Positions 16,684 through 25,673 are shown, numbered from the stretch's first letter. The stretch is 64,000 bases of DNA from Endoryza sp044226045 (GCA_044226045.1 JBGAHR010000021.1:1-64000), one strand, 5' to 3'. The notes: generated from the letters alone by a model not told the origin. Numbers and translations: made by a program.

Positions 16684-18342
16684 ATGCAGAAGACTTCGCT
16701 TATATGCCCGCTGTGCCATGACCAGGTGGAAAAGCTGTTGTACAGATTCCACCTGGATGGCGAGCGGCGGGTCATCGATCTGATTCGTCAACAAAACCCT
16801 TCCTGGCTGGAAGGAGACGGTATCTGCAGCCGTTGTGTGGATTACTATCGCACGGAAATCTTATTACAACAGCGGGTCATACCCGAGATAGGACCTTACT
16901 TCCCTGTAAAATCTGCGGATGATTTCATTATTCTTCCCACAGCCTTTCGGTTAGACGCTGACCAGCGTTTTACCGGCAGGGATATTACAATCTGTTTTAT
17001 CGATAGCGGTTTCTTCCTGCACCCCGACCTGGTGGCGCTGCAACCAAGAGTGTTGCTGGCAAAAGATATCAGCAAGGAGGTTACCGACGAATCTGTATTC
17101 CGTTCGCCTCTCCGGGAAAACTGGCATGGTACAATGACCACCGTTGTATGTGCCGGTGACGGATATGCCAGCAAGGGACTTTATAAGGGAATCGCACATC
17201 AGGCGAACCTGGTTTTGCTCAAAGTAGAGAACAGCGATCACCAGATAACAGATGAGAACATTGAGAAGGCATTGCAATGGGTATATGAGCATCACCAGGA
17301 ATATCGAATCAGGATTGTTAATATCAGCCTTGGCGCCAACCAGGTTGTTCCTTATACCGAAAGCAGTATTTGTCAATGGACCGCCCGATTAGAGGAGGCA
17401 GGTATCGTGGTGGTGGCTGCTATTGGAAATGAGGAGAGCGCCTCCATCAAACCGCCCGCCAGCGCGCCTACCGTAATTGCTGTCGGTGGATTCGATGATC
17501 ACAACCAGCCGGATCCAGGCGATGAAGTGTACCTGTACCATTCCACTTACGGAAAGACCATTGACGGATTGATAAAGCCTGAACTCATTGCGCCGGCCAT
17601 CTGGATCGCAGCGCCTATATTACCCGGTACCAGGGAAGCCGCCGAAGCGGCATTCTTATATGAGCTGATCGCTCAGCCGGACGAAGAAAGTTCAAACCGG
17701 CTGATCAACGCGCATCGAGAGCTATTGTCATTGGAATTCGATTTCAGCCTGCTGAATGCTGAGGACAGAAAGGAGGCTGTCAGACGCCTGCTACAGCAAC
17801 GTAAATTCATTTCTCCCGACTACATGCATGTGGATGGTACTTCTTTTGCAGCTCCGATCGTCAGCTCGGTAATAGCGCAATTGCTCGAAGCCTGTCCGGC
17901 CTGCAGCCCGGCACAAATAAGACAATTGCTGTTTAGCACAGCTAAAAGAAACAAGCAGTTTCCGGTGGAGAGACAGGGATTTGGAATCGTTCATCCCAGA
18001 AAGGCATTGCTGAAGGTGATCAGTCGCGAATATCCCGCTCCCGTCAGTAAATCGCCCCTGGTCAATGAAGAACAAAGGATCATTTCATTTTTCATTCAAC
18101 ACGAGCAGGCATCACAGATATCCCTGGCCGGTAGTTTCAACGATTGGCAGGATGATGTGTTGCTGATGGAGCCCTGCCGTGATGGTGTCTGGAAGATTGA
18201 TATTCCCCTTCTGCCTGAGGGAAAGTACTATTATAAATTTCTGGTGGATGATCATTACTGGGTGGAGGACATTCACAACCCTTACCGGGAACCGGACGGG
18301 TTCAGCGGATTCAACAGCATTTTTTTCATTCAGCATAATTGA
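16684..18342 (+). CDS. Cytosolic subtilisin (S8) fused to a glycogen-binding domain
   Basis: A 552-residue protein in three parts. Residues 8-51 hold two CxxC pairs (CPLC at 8-11, CSRC at 48-51), a likely zinc site. Residues about 95-450 are a subtilisin with the full triad: Asp107 (CFIDSGF), His148 (NWHGTMT) and Ser387 (VDGTSFAAPI). Residues about 463-552 match the AMPK/CBM48-type glycogen-binding early-set domain (SLAGSFNDWQDD, then DGVWKIDIPLLPEGKYYYKF, then the Asn-Pro and NSIFF end). The ATG at 16684 is preferred over an upstream TTG. There is no signal peptide or propeptide, so it should act inside the cell, perhaps on glycogen granules made or used by the nearby GH57 and debranching enzymes. 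This combination is unusual. Confidence 0.85.
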   Translation: MQKTSLICPLCHDQVEKLLYRFHLDGERRVIDLIRQQNPSWLEGDGICSRCVDYYRTEILLQQRVIPEIGPYFPVKSADDFIILPTAFRLDADQRFTGRDITICFIDSGFFLHPDLVALQPRVLLAKDISKEVTDESVFRSPLRENWHGTMTTVVCAGDGYASKGLYKGIAHQANLVLLKVENSDHQITDENIEKALQWVYEHHQEYRIRIVNISLGANQVVPYTESSICQWTARLEEAGIVVVAAIGNEESASIKPPASAPTVIAVGGFDDHNQPDPGDEVYLYHSTYGKTIDGLIKPELIAPAIWIAAPILPGTREAAEAAFLYELIAQPDEESSNRLINAHRELLSLEFDFSLLNAEDRKEAVRRLLQQRKFISPDYMHVDGTSFAAPIVSSVIAQLLEACPACSPAQIRQLLFSTAKRNKQFPVERQGFGIVHPRKALLKVISREYPAPVSKSPLVNEEQRIISFFIQHEQASQISLAGSFNDWQDDVLLMEPCRDGVWKIDIPLLPEGKYYYKFLVDDHYWVEDIHNPYREPDGFSGFNSIFFIQHN

Positions 18343-18349
18343 TGAAACA

Positions 18350-18577
18350 ATGATCTCTTTTCTTTTGATTATAGTAGCCATTTACCTTCTGTTGGGTTTT
18401 GTATTCGCCATTCTGTTTGTTATAAGAGGTGTCGAAAAAATTGATGAAGGCGCCAAAGGTGCCGGACTGGGATTCCGATTGATCATTGTTCCCGGTTCTG
18501 CTGTATTCTGGCCACTATTATTAAAAAAATGGATACACGCGGCAAAAAACTCTTCCCATGATCAAGTCACTTCGTAA
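18350..18577 (+). CDS. Small inner-membrane protein of a redox operon
   Basis: A 75-residue protein with two hydrophobic segments (about 1-25 and 42-58: FRLIIVPGSAVFWPLLLKKW) joined by a charged loop. The start at 18350 lies 7 nt after the protease stop. No family is recognised, but position (20-nt overlap with the next gene) ties it to the ferric-reductase/Rieske operon, probably as an accessory membrane subunit. Confidence 0.65.
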   Translation: MISFLLIIVAIYLLLGFVFAILFVIRGVEKIDEGAKGAGLGFRLIIVPGSAVFWPLLLKKWIHAAKNSSHDQVTS

Positions 18578-19007
18578 AAGACATTTCCAGGTATGGACCC
18601 TGCTGCTCCTGTTGATTCCAGCAGGCATCACTTTTGCCTGGCTGGCCGTTCCCAATCGGGAACCGATAAAATTATTGCAGGGTGAGAACATCGTTTTACT
18701 TCCGGTGGTAAGGCTCGATTATGATATGCCTGCTTACAACGCGAAGATCAGAACCGATAACGGACAAATGAACTGGCAGCTGGAGTGGACTAACAAACAA
18801 ATGCTGATGACTCCTTCGGCGGTCATCTACCGGATGGATGAACCGGGACAGGAAATTTCCAGGGCTCATCTTGTTGGACGTATTGAATCAAGGGGGCAGT
18901 ACCTCTTCCCAATGACACCCATCAGCCAGTCGGAAAAACAGGTTTATCTGGTAGTGTACGATTTTATTCATCAACAAATTCTGGAACGAATCAACATAAA
19001 GTTATGA
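18558..19007 (+). CDS. Membrane-anchored hypothetical protein of the redox operon
   Basis: A 149-residue protein with one N-terminal membrane segment (VWTLLLLLIPAGITFAWLAV, residues about 12-31) and a periplasmic beta-rich domain. The basic N terminus (MIKSLRKRHF) supports an N-in topology. It overlaps both neighbours (20 nt upstream, 4 nt downstream), so it is translationally coupled to the ferric-reductase/Rieske protein and may be a periplasmic-facing subunit. No cofactor motif or named family can be seen. Confidence 0.65.
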   Translation: MIKSLRKRHFQVWTLLLLLIPAGITFAWLAVPNREPIKLLQGENIVLLPVVRLDYDMPAYNAKIRTDNGQMNWQLEWTNKQMLMTPSAVIYRMDEPGQEISRAHLVGRIESRGQYLFPMTPISQSEKQVYLVVYDFIHQQILERINIKL

Positions 19008-20038
19008 GTGTGTCTTACGCGGCCGTTGGATGGAACAGGCAAAAGAAAGTATACGACAGGATGATTGGCATCGGATGCCTCCTTTACCTGGCTGTGTTTA
19101 TTTCATTGTCGTTGTTGTTTAACGACCAGGTTACTTTTGAAACCCTGCTGATACGAAGCAGTTCAACGCTGGCCATCCTCCTGCTTCATATCATCCTGGC
19201 CATTGGGCCGCTGTGCAGACTGGACCGGCGGTTTCTACCTTTGTTGTACAACCGCAGACACCTGGGTGTTACCATGTTTTCAGTAGCATTGGTACATGGA
19301 TCTTTTAGCATCTTCCAGTTTCACGCTCTTGGTAACATCAATCCGATTGTTTCGGTGTTTGTATCGAATACCCGTTTTGGTTCTTTGGCAGGCTTTCCGT
19401 TTCAGGCTCTTGGCTTTTTTGCATTGATCATATTTGGGTTAATGGCCATCACCAGTCATGATTTCTGGTTGCATCAGTTATCTCCGCGCATTTGGAAAAC
19501 ACTCCACATGTTTGTTTATCTCGCTTATGCACTGGTGATCATGCACGTGATGCTGGGGGTGATTCAACTGGAGAAGAACCCCGTACTGGTATGGGTGTTA
19601 TTGTCTGGCGCGGTGACATTAATTTCTCTGCACCTGGCCGCCGCCATAAAAGAAAGAAGAATTGATCTGCAGGTGTTTAAACTGAAACAGGATGGGTTCG
19701 TGTATGTATGTGAGTTGAAGGATATAGAAGACAGCAGGGCGAAGATATTTTGCCTGGACAGGGAACGCATTGCTGTGTACAGGCATGAGCAACGGCTTTA
19801 TGCTGTTCATAACGTTTGTAAACACCAGGGAGGGCCTTTGGGCGAAGGCAAGATCATGGATGGTTGCATCACCTGTCCCTGGCATGGTTATCAATACCTG
19901 CCACAGAACGGACAATCGCCTCCGCCTTTTAAAGAACGGGTCAGTACGTATGATGTAAAGCTTGTCAATGGTCAGGTATGGTTACATCCCTCTCCGTATC
20001 CCGAAGGGACGGAAAGGCCCGGGGCGCTTATTGAATAG
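19004..20038 (+). CDS. Ferric-reductase-like membrane domain fused to a Rieske [2Fe-2S] domain
   Basis: A 344-residue fusion. Residues about 20-210 contain six hydrophobic helices with histidines suited to haem b (LLHIILAIGPLC, FSVALVHGSF, TLHMFVYLAYALVIMHVMLG), like ferric reductase/cytochrome b domains. Residues about 225-335 form a Rieske domain with the cluster ligands in CKHQGGPL and CPWHGYQY. It should move electrons between the membrane haem domain and the iron-sulphur centre. The Rieske part follows the last helix and by helix count is likely cytosolic. Donor and acceptor are unknown. It is the core of a four-gene operon from 18350 to 20915. Confidence 0.85.
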   Translation: MSVSYAAVGWNRQKKVYDRMIGIGCLLYLAVFISLSLLFNDQVTFETLLIRSSSTLAILLLHIILAIGPLCRLDRRFLPLLYNRRHLGVTMFSVALVHGSFSIFQFHALGNINPIVSVFVSNTRFGSLAGFPFQALGFFALIIFGLMAITSHDFWLHQLSPRIWKTLHMFVYLAYALVIMHVMLGVIQLEKNPVLVWVLLSGAVTLISLHLAAAIKERRIDLQVFKLKQDGFVYVCELKDIEDSRAKIFCLDRERIAVYRHEQRLYAVHNVCKHQGGPLGEGKIMDGCITCPWHGYQYLPQNGQSPPPFKERVSTYDVKLVNGQVWLHPSPYPEGTERPGALIE

Positions 20039-20072
20039 AAATTATCAACAACAGTAATATAATAGTATAGCT

Positions 20073-20915
20073 ATGGATCATCAGGAGTTCTATATTGGTT
20101 GGATGCCAGGTGCGCCAAAAGGGCTTTCTTCCTTTTTGAGGAAGTCAGCCCTTGCGCTTGGCACTACAGCCATTGTATCAGCGGCTGTCTTAGCCTTGCA
20201 ACAGAAGAAGTTCACCACCGCCCGCTTCGAATTCGGACAACTCACCGAGGTGAATGGTGTTTATCAGTCAACCCCCGTGCCCTCTATAAAAGTTGTTACC
20301 GGGAAAGACCCGGATGGGAAGAGAACTGTATTGACTATGCCTCTCGTAGGGTATGGTAAGTTTGGTGCTGAAGGCGTGATCAGTGATTGGCAGCATGAAC
20401 ATAAGGTCAATCTGGAAGGACAGCAGGTCACTTTTAAAGGAACCCTGTTGTATTCGGACGGAAAATCATTGTTACAGATTGATGCGCATGATCAGCCCAT
20501 TCAGAATTGGAAGGCGGCGCCCCAGCCATATCAATCCGAGCAAAAGGAACTTGGATTACAAGTGGTAAAAGGAGAAGTACTCGACCCCAAATGTTTTTTT
20601 GGCGTGATGAAACCCGGGTATGGCAAACCTCACCTGGATTGTGCCGTAAGATGTATCGAAGGTGGTATGAGCCCGGTATTGATGATGCAGGATGAAAAAG
20701 GAAACACTACCTATGCATTGATTCTCGATAAGAAAGGACAGAAGATGAATCATTTTCTGAAAGATTATATCGCACAACCCATCGAGTTTCTCGCACGGGT
20801 GGTCAGGAATGACGACTGGTTGGTGGTATACATGGAACCCGGAACCATCAGGCATACCAACAGGCTGAGCTGGACAAAGGTTCGGGATGATATTATTTCC
20901 TGCCATGGCAAATGA
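20073..20915 (+). CDS. Membrane-anchored protein with a conserved Cys motif, redox operon
   Basis: A 280-residue protein with an N-terminal cytosolic stub, one membrane segment (ALALGTTAIVSAAVLAL, about 26-43) and a soluble domain. The striking part is DPKCFFGVMKPGYGKPHLDC followed by AVRCI near residues 170-195, with three cysteines and a His that could bind a metal or cofactor. A fourth Cys lies near the C terminus. The family has no name I can give with confidence. It follows the Rieske fusion by 34 nt and is likely its partner subunit. Confidence 0.7.
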   Translation: MDHQEFYIGWMPGAPKGLSSFLRKSALALGTTAIVSAAVLALQQKKFTTARFEFGQLTEVNGVYQSTPVPSIKVVTGKDPDGKRTVLTMPLVGYGKFGAEGVISDWQHEHKVNLEGQQVTFKGTLLYSDGKSLLQIDAHDQPIQNWKAAPQPYQSEQKELGLQVVKGEVLDPKCFFGVMKPGYGKPHLDCAVRCIEGGMSPVLMMQDEKGNTTYALILDKKGQKMNHFLKDYIAQPIEFLARVVRNDDWLVVYMEPGTIRHTNRLSWTKVRDDIISCHGK

Positions 20916-21068
20916 GAATCACGAAACTGAGCGGAATGCTTATTAACAGGTGGTTGGTTTGATTTCAAGAGAAGATCGCTCACTAAAAGACACAGATTCG
21001 TCGTCAAACGGGTAGAACGATTTTGTAAGAAGCAAATAGTTGAATGGAAAACCAGGCAGGGGTGGAGT

Positions 21069-21108
21069 AATGGTTCTTTCGCTTTAACACGGAAGAACCA
21101 TTTTATTT
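21069..21108. terminator. Bidirectional terminator between convergent operons
   Basis: TGGTTCTTTC pairs with GGAAGAACCA across a 10-nt loop, with a T-rich tail on the plus side and an A-rich lead. It separates the plus-strand redox operon from the minus-strand SDR gene. Confidence 0.75.
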
Positions 21109-21797
21109 TACGCTTCTCCGTATATTTTTATAATTCCTTCTTTGATCGCTGCAGCTTCTTCTTCGCTGTAAAAGCGGATAATTTCAGCGATATCTTCCGG
21201 TTTAACCCAAGACGAATGGCGGGCATCCGGCATAGCCTTCCGGTTTTGAGGTGTATCAATGGTACTCGGAACAATGATATGGGTGGCTACTCTTAATCCT
21301 TTCGCTTCTTCATTCATCAAATCAGCCAATCGGAATACCAGTGATTTCCCCAGACTATACGAAATCATTCCTTTGCCTTCTGATGCAGCAAGTCCTGGTC
21401 TCGCGCCAATAAAGAAAATTCGTCCGACCGATTGTTGTTTCATGTGAACAAAAACAGGACGGGCGATATTATAGGTAGTGCTGAAGTTCAGTTCTACTTG
21501 CCTTATAATATCCGATGTACTGGTGTGTTCAATATCTCCCATGGCAAATCCGCCAACCGTCAGAACCGCTACGTCGATGTGTTGACGGGTTTGCAGGATG
21601 GATTGTACCAGCTCACCGGAATCTGTTTCATTAAGCAGATTGGCTTCCCTGATCTCGAGGCTGTCATGTTGCAAGGTTAATGGATTGGGATCATTGGGAG
21701 GAACGAGAGCGATCACATAGTAATTATTTGCCAGCAGGCTGTGAACGATGGCTCTTCCCAGGTTACCGGAAGCGCCCGTGATAATGGCGGTTTTCAT
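21108..21797 (-). CDS. Short-chain dehydrogenase/reductase
   Basis: A 229-residue SDR. TGASGNLG at residues 8-15 forms the cofactor site; the usual NNAG is replaced by the TVGGF region (VAVLTVGGFAMGD), and the catalytic Tyr and Lys are in ISYSLGKSL. The C terminus is shorter than in classical sugar or fatty-acid SDRs, as in atypical and divergent SDRs. It is the last gene of a minus-strand series starting at 25614 and lies 24 nt after the barrel gene stop. Substrate unknown. Confidence 0.8.
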   Translation of the reverse strand: MKTAIITGASGNLGRAIVHSLLANNYYVIALVPPNDPNPLTLQHDSLEIREANLLNETDSGELVQSILQTRQHIDVAVLTVGGFAMGDIEHTSTSDIIRQVELNFSTTYNIARPVFVHMKQQSVGRIFFIGARPGLAASEGKGMISYSLGKSLVFRLADLMNEEAKGLRVATHIIVPSTIDTPQNRKAMPDARHSSWVKPEDIAEIIRFYSEEEAAAIKEGIIKIYGEA

Positions 21798-21821
21798 GTT
21801 ATTTTTTTTGAGTGAATGATT

Positions 21822-22442
21822 TTACATTTTCATACGCATTCCCGTAAATATGGATACGCTCCTGATTCGATGATCGCTCAACTGAATTGTGGAGCTCCAG
21901 TAGGAACAGTCGATAAAAATGGTTTGCAGAATGGTGGAGCGGGTTTGAAAAGAGAACCTGGATCCCAGTCTTCCAAACAGGCCACCATGACGAACAACCT
22001 GTTGACGTACTTCGCGCTCATCTACCGATACCGTTACGCGGGGTTCACCGGTATTGACATAGCCGGCACCCAGATAAGGTGTGCATTGCAAGCGAGAAGT
22101 AGAATCCAATAATTGAATACCGGCATTCAATCCGGCAACAATAAAAGAACTGCGGGTATTTTTAAAGAGGTATTCCGAATGAACATCCCTCTTTTGTTGC
22201 TCATACTGGATGGTATTAAATCCAAGATCAATTGCCAGTATCCATTTCCGACCAATTTTTCGCTCGATGCCAGAATGGATGGCCAGTGAATGACGGAAAG
22301 TCCTGTTTAACGGCCCCTGTATTTTATTCACGCCAACGCTGCTGGACAAATGAAACCGCTGACGGCTTTTTTTATCCTGTGCCTGCATGGATAATGATAA
22401 AAGAATAAACAGGGCAACGCCCGACAGGACTTTCGTTCTCAT
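21822..22442 (-). CDS. Predicted outer-membrane beta-barrel protein
   Basis: A 206-residue exported protein with a clear signal peptide (MRTKVLSGVALFILLSLSMQAQ). The rest alternates hydrophobic and polar residues (FHLSSSVGVNKI, WILAIDLGFNTIQY, FIVAGLNAGIQLL, CTPYLGAGYVNTG) as in small eight-strand barrels of Bacteroidota. It overlaps the upstream SMP-30 gene by 4 nt (ATGA), so the two are coupled. No specific family or ligand can be named. Confidence 0.65.
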   Translation of the reverse strand: MRTKVLSGVALFILLSLSMQAQDKKSRQRFHLSSSVGVNKIQGPLNRTFRHSLAIHSGIERKIGRKWILAIDLGFNTIQYEQQKRDVHSEYLFKNTRSSFIVAGLNAGIQLLDSTSRLQCTPYLGAGYVNTGEPRVTVSVDEREVRQQVVRHGGLFGRLGSRFSFQTRSTILQTIFIDCSYWSSTIQLSDHRIRSVSIFTGMRMKM

Positions 22443-24103
22443 GGCTGCCAGCTGAATTTACCGCCCGTGGCTACTTTTATCTTGTAAAGGCTGCTGTGTG
22501 CGGTTAAGTAAAGAGTATGTCCGTCATCGCCCCAGGCCATATTGGCGGGTCTTTCGGGGGTAACTATTTTACCCAATAGTTTTCCGTCGGCGGAAATGAT
22601 GCTGATTCCGCCGGGTGCAGAAACAAAAAGATTTCCCTGGCGATCGATCTTTAACCCATCGAGGGCTTCTTCATCTTCTGTCAGGTTGAAGTCAAAAAAT
22701 ATCTTTCCATTTTTCAGCGTTCCGTCCGGTTGTACCTCATATCTCCAGATGGTTTTAGTATGATGAATATCTCGTATATCCCAATTCGTTACATACAGAT
22801 AAGACTCATCCGGACTAAAAGCAATCCCATTTGGTCCGCCGAGGTCAGTGGATACCAGTTTCGTTTCGCCATTGCGAATCATATATACACCCTGGTAGGG
22901 CAATTCTTTTCTTTTGTCTTCGAAGAAATCGGGCAGCCCGTATGGGGGATCGGTGAAATATACCGTTCCATCACTTTTCAGCACCAGGTCATTGGGGCTG
23001 TTCAGTCTTTTGCCATCGAAGCGATCCGACAATACCGTTACCGGACCCTTTTTTTCGTGACGAATGATACGACGGTTACCATGCTGGGCAACGATCAATC
23101 TTCCCTGCTGATCGATTGCCAGCCCATTGCTGCCTGGTTGATGATATTCACCAATGTCGGCACCGGTGTAGCCACTATGGCTCACATATACCGTTACATT
23201 CCTGTTGGCAGGATCATACCGGTAAATCGTGTTGGTATTGGGGTCGCTGAATAACAGAAAGCCGTCGGGGTGCCAAACCGGTCCTTCCGTAAAGGAAAAG
23301 CCGTCTGCCACTTTTTCAACCATCGTTCCCGGGGGAAGTATATTATCCAGTTTGGAATCCGTTTTATAGATCTTCCCGATGTTTTTCCAATCAGCTCTGG
23401 TTGGCCACTCGGAGTAAAAGTCTACCACGGCATTTCTTACCCAAACGTAATTGTCGGGAAGATGTCCGATCACTCCGTTGATAGCGAGGATAGCAATCGT
23501 ATAATGATCTCCCGGCCTGGCCTGGTTTGACAGAATAACGCGGTTGCGGCTGTTATACCCACCGATTACCCCATTGCCAACCTGTCCGAAAGCGATTGCC
23601 TGTTTTCCATTTACCCATATTTCACTGTAGTCATCTACCACTATTTCAAAAACTGCCGTGCTGCCCTTTGTTTGAATAGCGCCTATTTTCTCCGGGATGG
23701 TGAGTTCGAGTTTGTACCATACGAAAGAGAATAAACCATTTCCCAATCTTGTTTCCAGTTGATCGGGTGAGATGGGTTGAAAGGCCTTGTCAAAAGCCGG
23801 GTCACCGATCTGCGGTTTGAGTGAATTTGTTTTCACCCTTGCACCGGTGGGATACAACAGCAGCGCATCCATGCCCGCTTTTTGAGGGCCGGGTAACTGG
23901 AAATTGGTTTCCTCGATATGTGCAGGCTGATAACTCCATTGGGCTTTTACCAGGGAGGCGCCTTCAATGCTTCGAAGGTCTGCGATTGCCTGGGGCTTAT
24001 CCGTCGCGAGTAAGCGCGTTTCCTGCGAATAGCCACCGAATGGTATGTTGAAAAGCAGTAGGCAAAGCGTTGCCAGCCTGCTGTAAGTTGACAGGTGTTG
24101 CAT
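22439..24103 (-). CDS. Exported SMP-30/gluconolactonase-type protein with N-terminal jelly roll
   Basis: A 554-residue exported protein. A signal peptide (LATLCLLLFNIPFGGYSQ) is followed by a galactose-binding-like beta-sandwich (about 100-230: FEIVVDDYSEIWVNGKQAI). A six-bladed SMP-30/gluconolactonase propeller follows (about 255-550: ADGFSFTEGPVWHPDGFLLFSDPNTNTIYRYD, then SPNDLVLKSDGTVYFTDPPYG, then PNGIAFSPDESYLYVTNWD). The acidic and Asn ligands of the lactonase metal site are present. It may hydrolyse sugar lactones in the periplasm. Located 28 nt after the HbpS-like gene and overlapping the barrel gene. Confidence 0.87.
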   Translation of the reverse strand: MQHLSTYSRLATLCLLLFNIPFGGYSQETRLLATDKPQAIADLRSIEGASLVKAQWSYQPAHIEETNFQLPGPQKAGMDALLLYPTGARVKTNSLKPQIGDPAFDKAFQPISPDQLETRLGNGLFSFVWYKLELTIPEKIGAIQTKGSTAVFEIVVDDYSEIWVNGKQAIAFGQVGNGVIGGYNSRNRVILSNQARPGDHYTIAILAINGVIGHLPDNYVWVRNAVVDFYSEWPTRADWKNIGKIYKTDSKLDNILPPGTMVEKVADGFSFTEGPVWHPDGFLLFSDPNTNTIYRYDPANRNVTVYVSHSGYTGADIGEYHQPGSNGLAIDQQGRLIVAQHGNRRIIRHEKKGPVTVLSDRFDGKRLNSPNDLVLKSDGTVYFTDPPYGLPDFFEDKRKELPYQGVYMIRNGETKLVSTDLGGPNGIAFSPDESYLYVTNWDIRDIHHTKTIWRYEVQPDGTLKNGKIFFDFNLTEDEEALDGLKIDRQGNLFVSAPGGISIISADGKLLGKIVTPERPANMAWGDDGHTLYLTAHSSLYKIKVATGGKFSWQP

Positions 24104-24131
24104 GTAAAATGATTGAAAGAAAATGAAAGAA

Positions 24132-24599
24132 TCAGAGGGTTACCTTGCTTCCGGCAACGGCAATGTCCTCATCCTGCTGCGCGCTGGCAGATCCGCTGAC
24201 GCCAATGGCGCCGACAACCTGTCCGTCAACCATGATGGGAATACCACCCTGTAAAAAGGTATGCCCCACCGTTATCAGTGCGTCTCTGCCGTTGTTGATG
24301 GCGTTTTCCAATTTGGAAGACGGGGCTTTGAACAAAGCGGCTGTATTGGCTTTTTTGGTGGCCACTTCTGCTGCTGCTGCAAAGGTTCCGTCCAATCTTT
24401 CCAGGTAAATGAGATGACCACCATTGTCAACGATGGCGATGGCGCCTCCGGGAGCATTATTGGATTTGGCGTATTTCACGGCTTCTGCAGTGATCTTTTT
24501 GGCTGCTTCCAGCGAAAGTGTTTTGGCAGGCAGCAGTTGGGCTGACAAAGTAGTTGCCAGCAGGAGGCAACCGAAGAAAAGCATACTAAATTTTTTCAT
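24132..24599 (-). CDS. Exported HbpS/GlcG-like (DUF336) protein
   Basis: A 155-residue protein with a signal peptide (MKKFSMLFFGCLLLATTLSAQ). The mature part shows the full DUF336 pattern: SLEAAKKITAEAVKYAKSN, GAIAIVDNGGHLIYLERLDG, ATKKANTAALF, then GGIPIMVDGQVVGAIGVSGSASAQQDEDIA. HbpS of this family binds haem; GlcG is encoded with glycolate oxidase genes, so the biochemical role differs between members. It sits between the tandem YHS gene and the lactonase gene in one minus-strand operon. Confidence 0.9.
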   Translation of the reverse strand: MKKFSMLFFGCLLLATTLSAQLLPAKTLSLEAAKKITAEAVKYAKSNNAPGGAIAIVDNGGHLIYLERLDGTFAAAAEVATKKANTAALFKAPSSKLENAINNGRDALITVGHTFLQGGIPIMVDGQVVGAIGVSGSASAQQDEDIAVAGSKVTL

Positions 24600-24636
24600 G
24601 GCTATATATTAAAGATGTGCTTGATTAGTTTATGTA

Positions 24637-25614
24637 TTAACGGGAATTGTCGGAAGCCGGTTTAGCAGGCTTGTCGAATTTTACTTTTTTGCCCGCATGT
24701 TTTTTTATCTGTCCGGGCCAGTATTTATCAGCCTTCACGATATTTCCCGGTACGTCTTTGTTGAATTGGTCATAAGCGTCCTGGGTGTGTTGAAGGATCA
24801 ACCGGCCATCTACAATCTGGAAGATTTCCGGATTAACGGGCCGGAGTTTATTAAGGCTCATCGCATACCCACAGAAGGCTCCATATTGTGGCGCATACAT
24901 TTCCGGATGATCCTTGAACGAACTGGCATGTTCTTCCGACGCAAACCAGTAAGTGGCGCCATGATATCGGGCAAAGAATTTGGGATCGCCTTTCACGGCT
25001 TTATTGTCGGTGAAGTAGGCCACCGCATCGTATCCCTGCAGTATTACCCCATCAGGATCTGTATTATTCAGAAAACCTTTTTCTTCCTCTGTAACAATCT
25101 GCTTTCCGTTATTGGAAGATACCTTCGGCCAGTAGCGATCTGCCAATTGGAGATTACCCTGTACGTCCTTATTCCATCCGTTCACCGCACGTTGGTTGTG
25201 TTGAATCACCAGGCGACCATTCACAATGGAAAAAGTGTTTACGTCAATGGGAGCGATGCGCCCCAATGAAACCGCATAAGCGCACCATCCGCCAAACTGT
25301 GGTTTGTATTTTTCGGGATCGGCTTTGAAGAGTTCCAGGTGCTGTGCCGAAGCGAAATAATAAATCGCATCCTGGTAGGTGAATTTGATGGAAGGATCAC
25401 CTTTCACCGGCTTTTGATCCGTAAAAAATGCAACCGGGTCGTATCCATCCAATATTACACCATTCGCATCCAGGTTATTGAAGTACTTCCCAGTGGAAGA
25501 CTGCGCCTGAGCGCCTTTACCAAAAATCAAAATAAGCAATAAACCGATTCCGGATAATGCTTTCCGGGAGTAACCCATCACCAGCATTGACAACATGTTT
25601 TTTTGTTTTTTCAT
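24637..25614 (-). CDS. Exported protein with two YHS domains
   Basis: A 325-residue exported protein (signal peptide ending FGKGAQAQS) with two homologous halves, about 40-165 and 180-305. Each half has a GVIL-GYDPVAYF-like start (GVILDGYDPVAFFTDQKPVKGD; GVILQGYDAVAYFTDNKAVKGD), a YYFAS or YWFAS segment, a YxPQ-GG/GA-C-A/G-YA site with one Cys, and a final VDGRLILQH and KADKYWP end. YHS domains often occur in metal-transport and redox proteins. It is the first gene of the minus-strand operon 25614-21108. A hairpin followed by T-rich RNA precedes it. Confidence 0.88.
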   Translation of the reverse strand: MKKQKNMLSMLVMGYSRKALSGIGLLLILIFGKGAQAQSSTGKYFNNLDANGVILDGYDPVAFFTDQKPVKGDPSIKFTYQDAIYYFASAQHLELFKADPEKYKPQFGGWCAYAVSLGRIAPIDVNTFSIVNGRLVIQHNQRAVNGWNKDVQGNLQLADRYWPKVSSNNGKQIVTEEEKGFLNNTDPDGVILQGYDAVAYFTDNKAVKGDPKFFARYHGATYWFASEEHASSFKDHPEMYAPQYGAFCGYAMSLNKLRPVNPEIFQIVDGRLILQHTQDAYDQFNKDVPGNIVKADKYWPGQIKKHAGKKVKFDKPAKPASDNSR

Positions 25615-25641
25615 GACTATACCTTTTATGCCGCAAAGAAA

Positions 25642-25673
25642 AGCATTGGCAGACCCCCAGTCTGTCCAACGCT
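25642..25673 (-). promoter_or_regulatory. Leader hairpin, possible attenuator of the YHS operon
   Basis: On the minus strand AGCGTTGGACAGAC pairs with GTCTGCCAATGCT around a G-rich loop, followed by TTTCTTT, 28 nt before the YHS start. No minus-strand gene lies upstream, so a terminator here would act on the operon's own leader. Confidence 0.45.
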
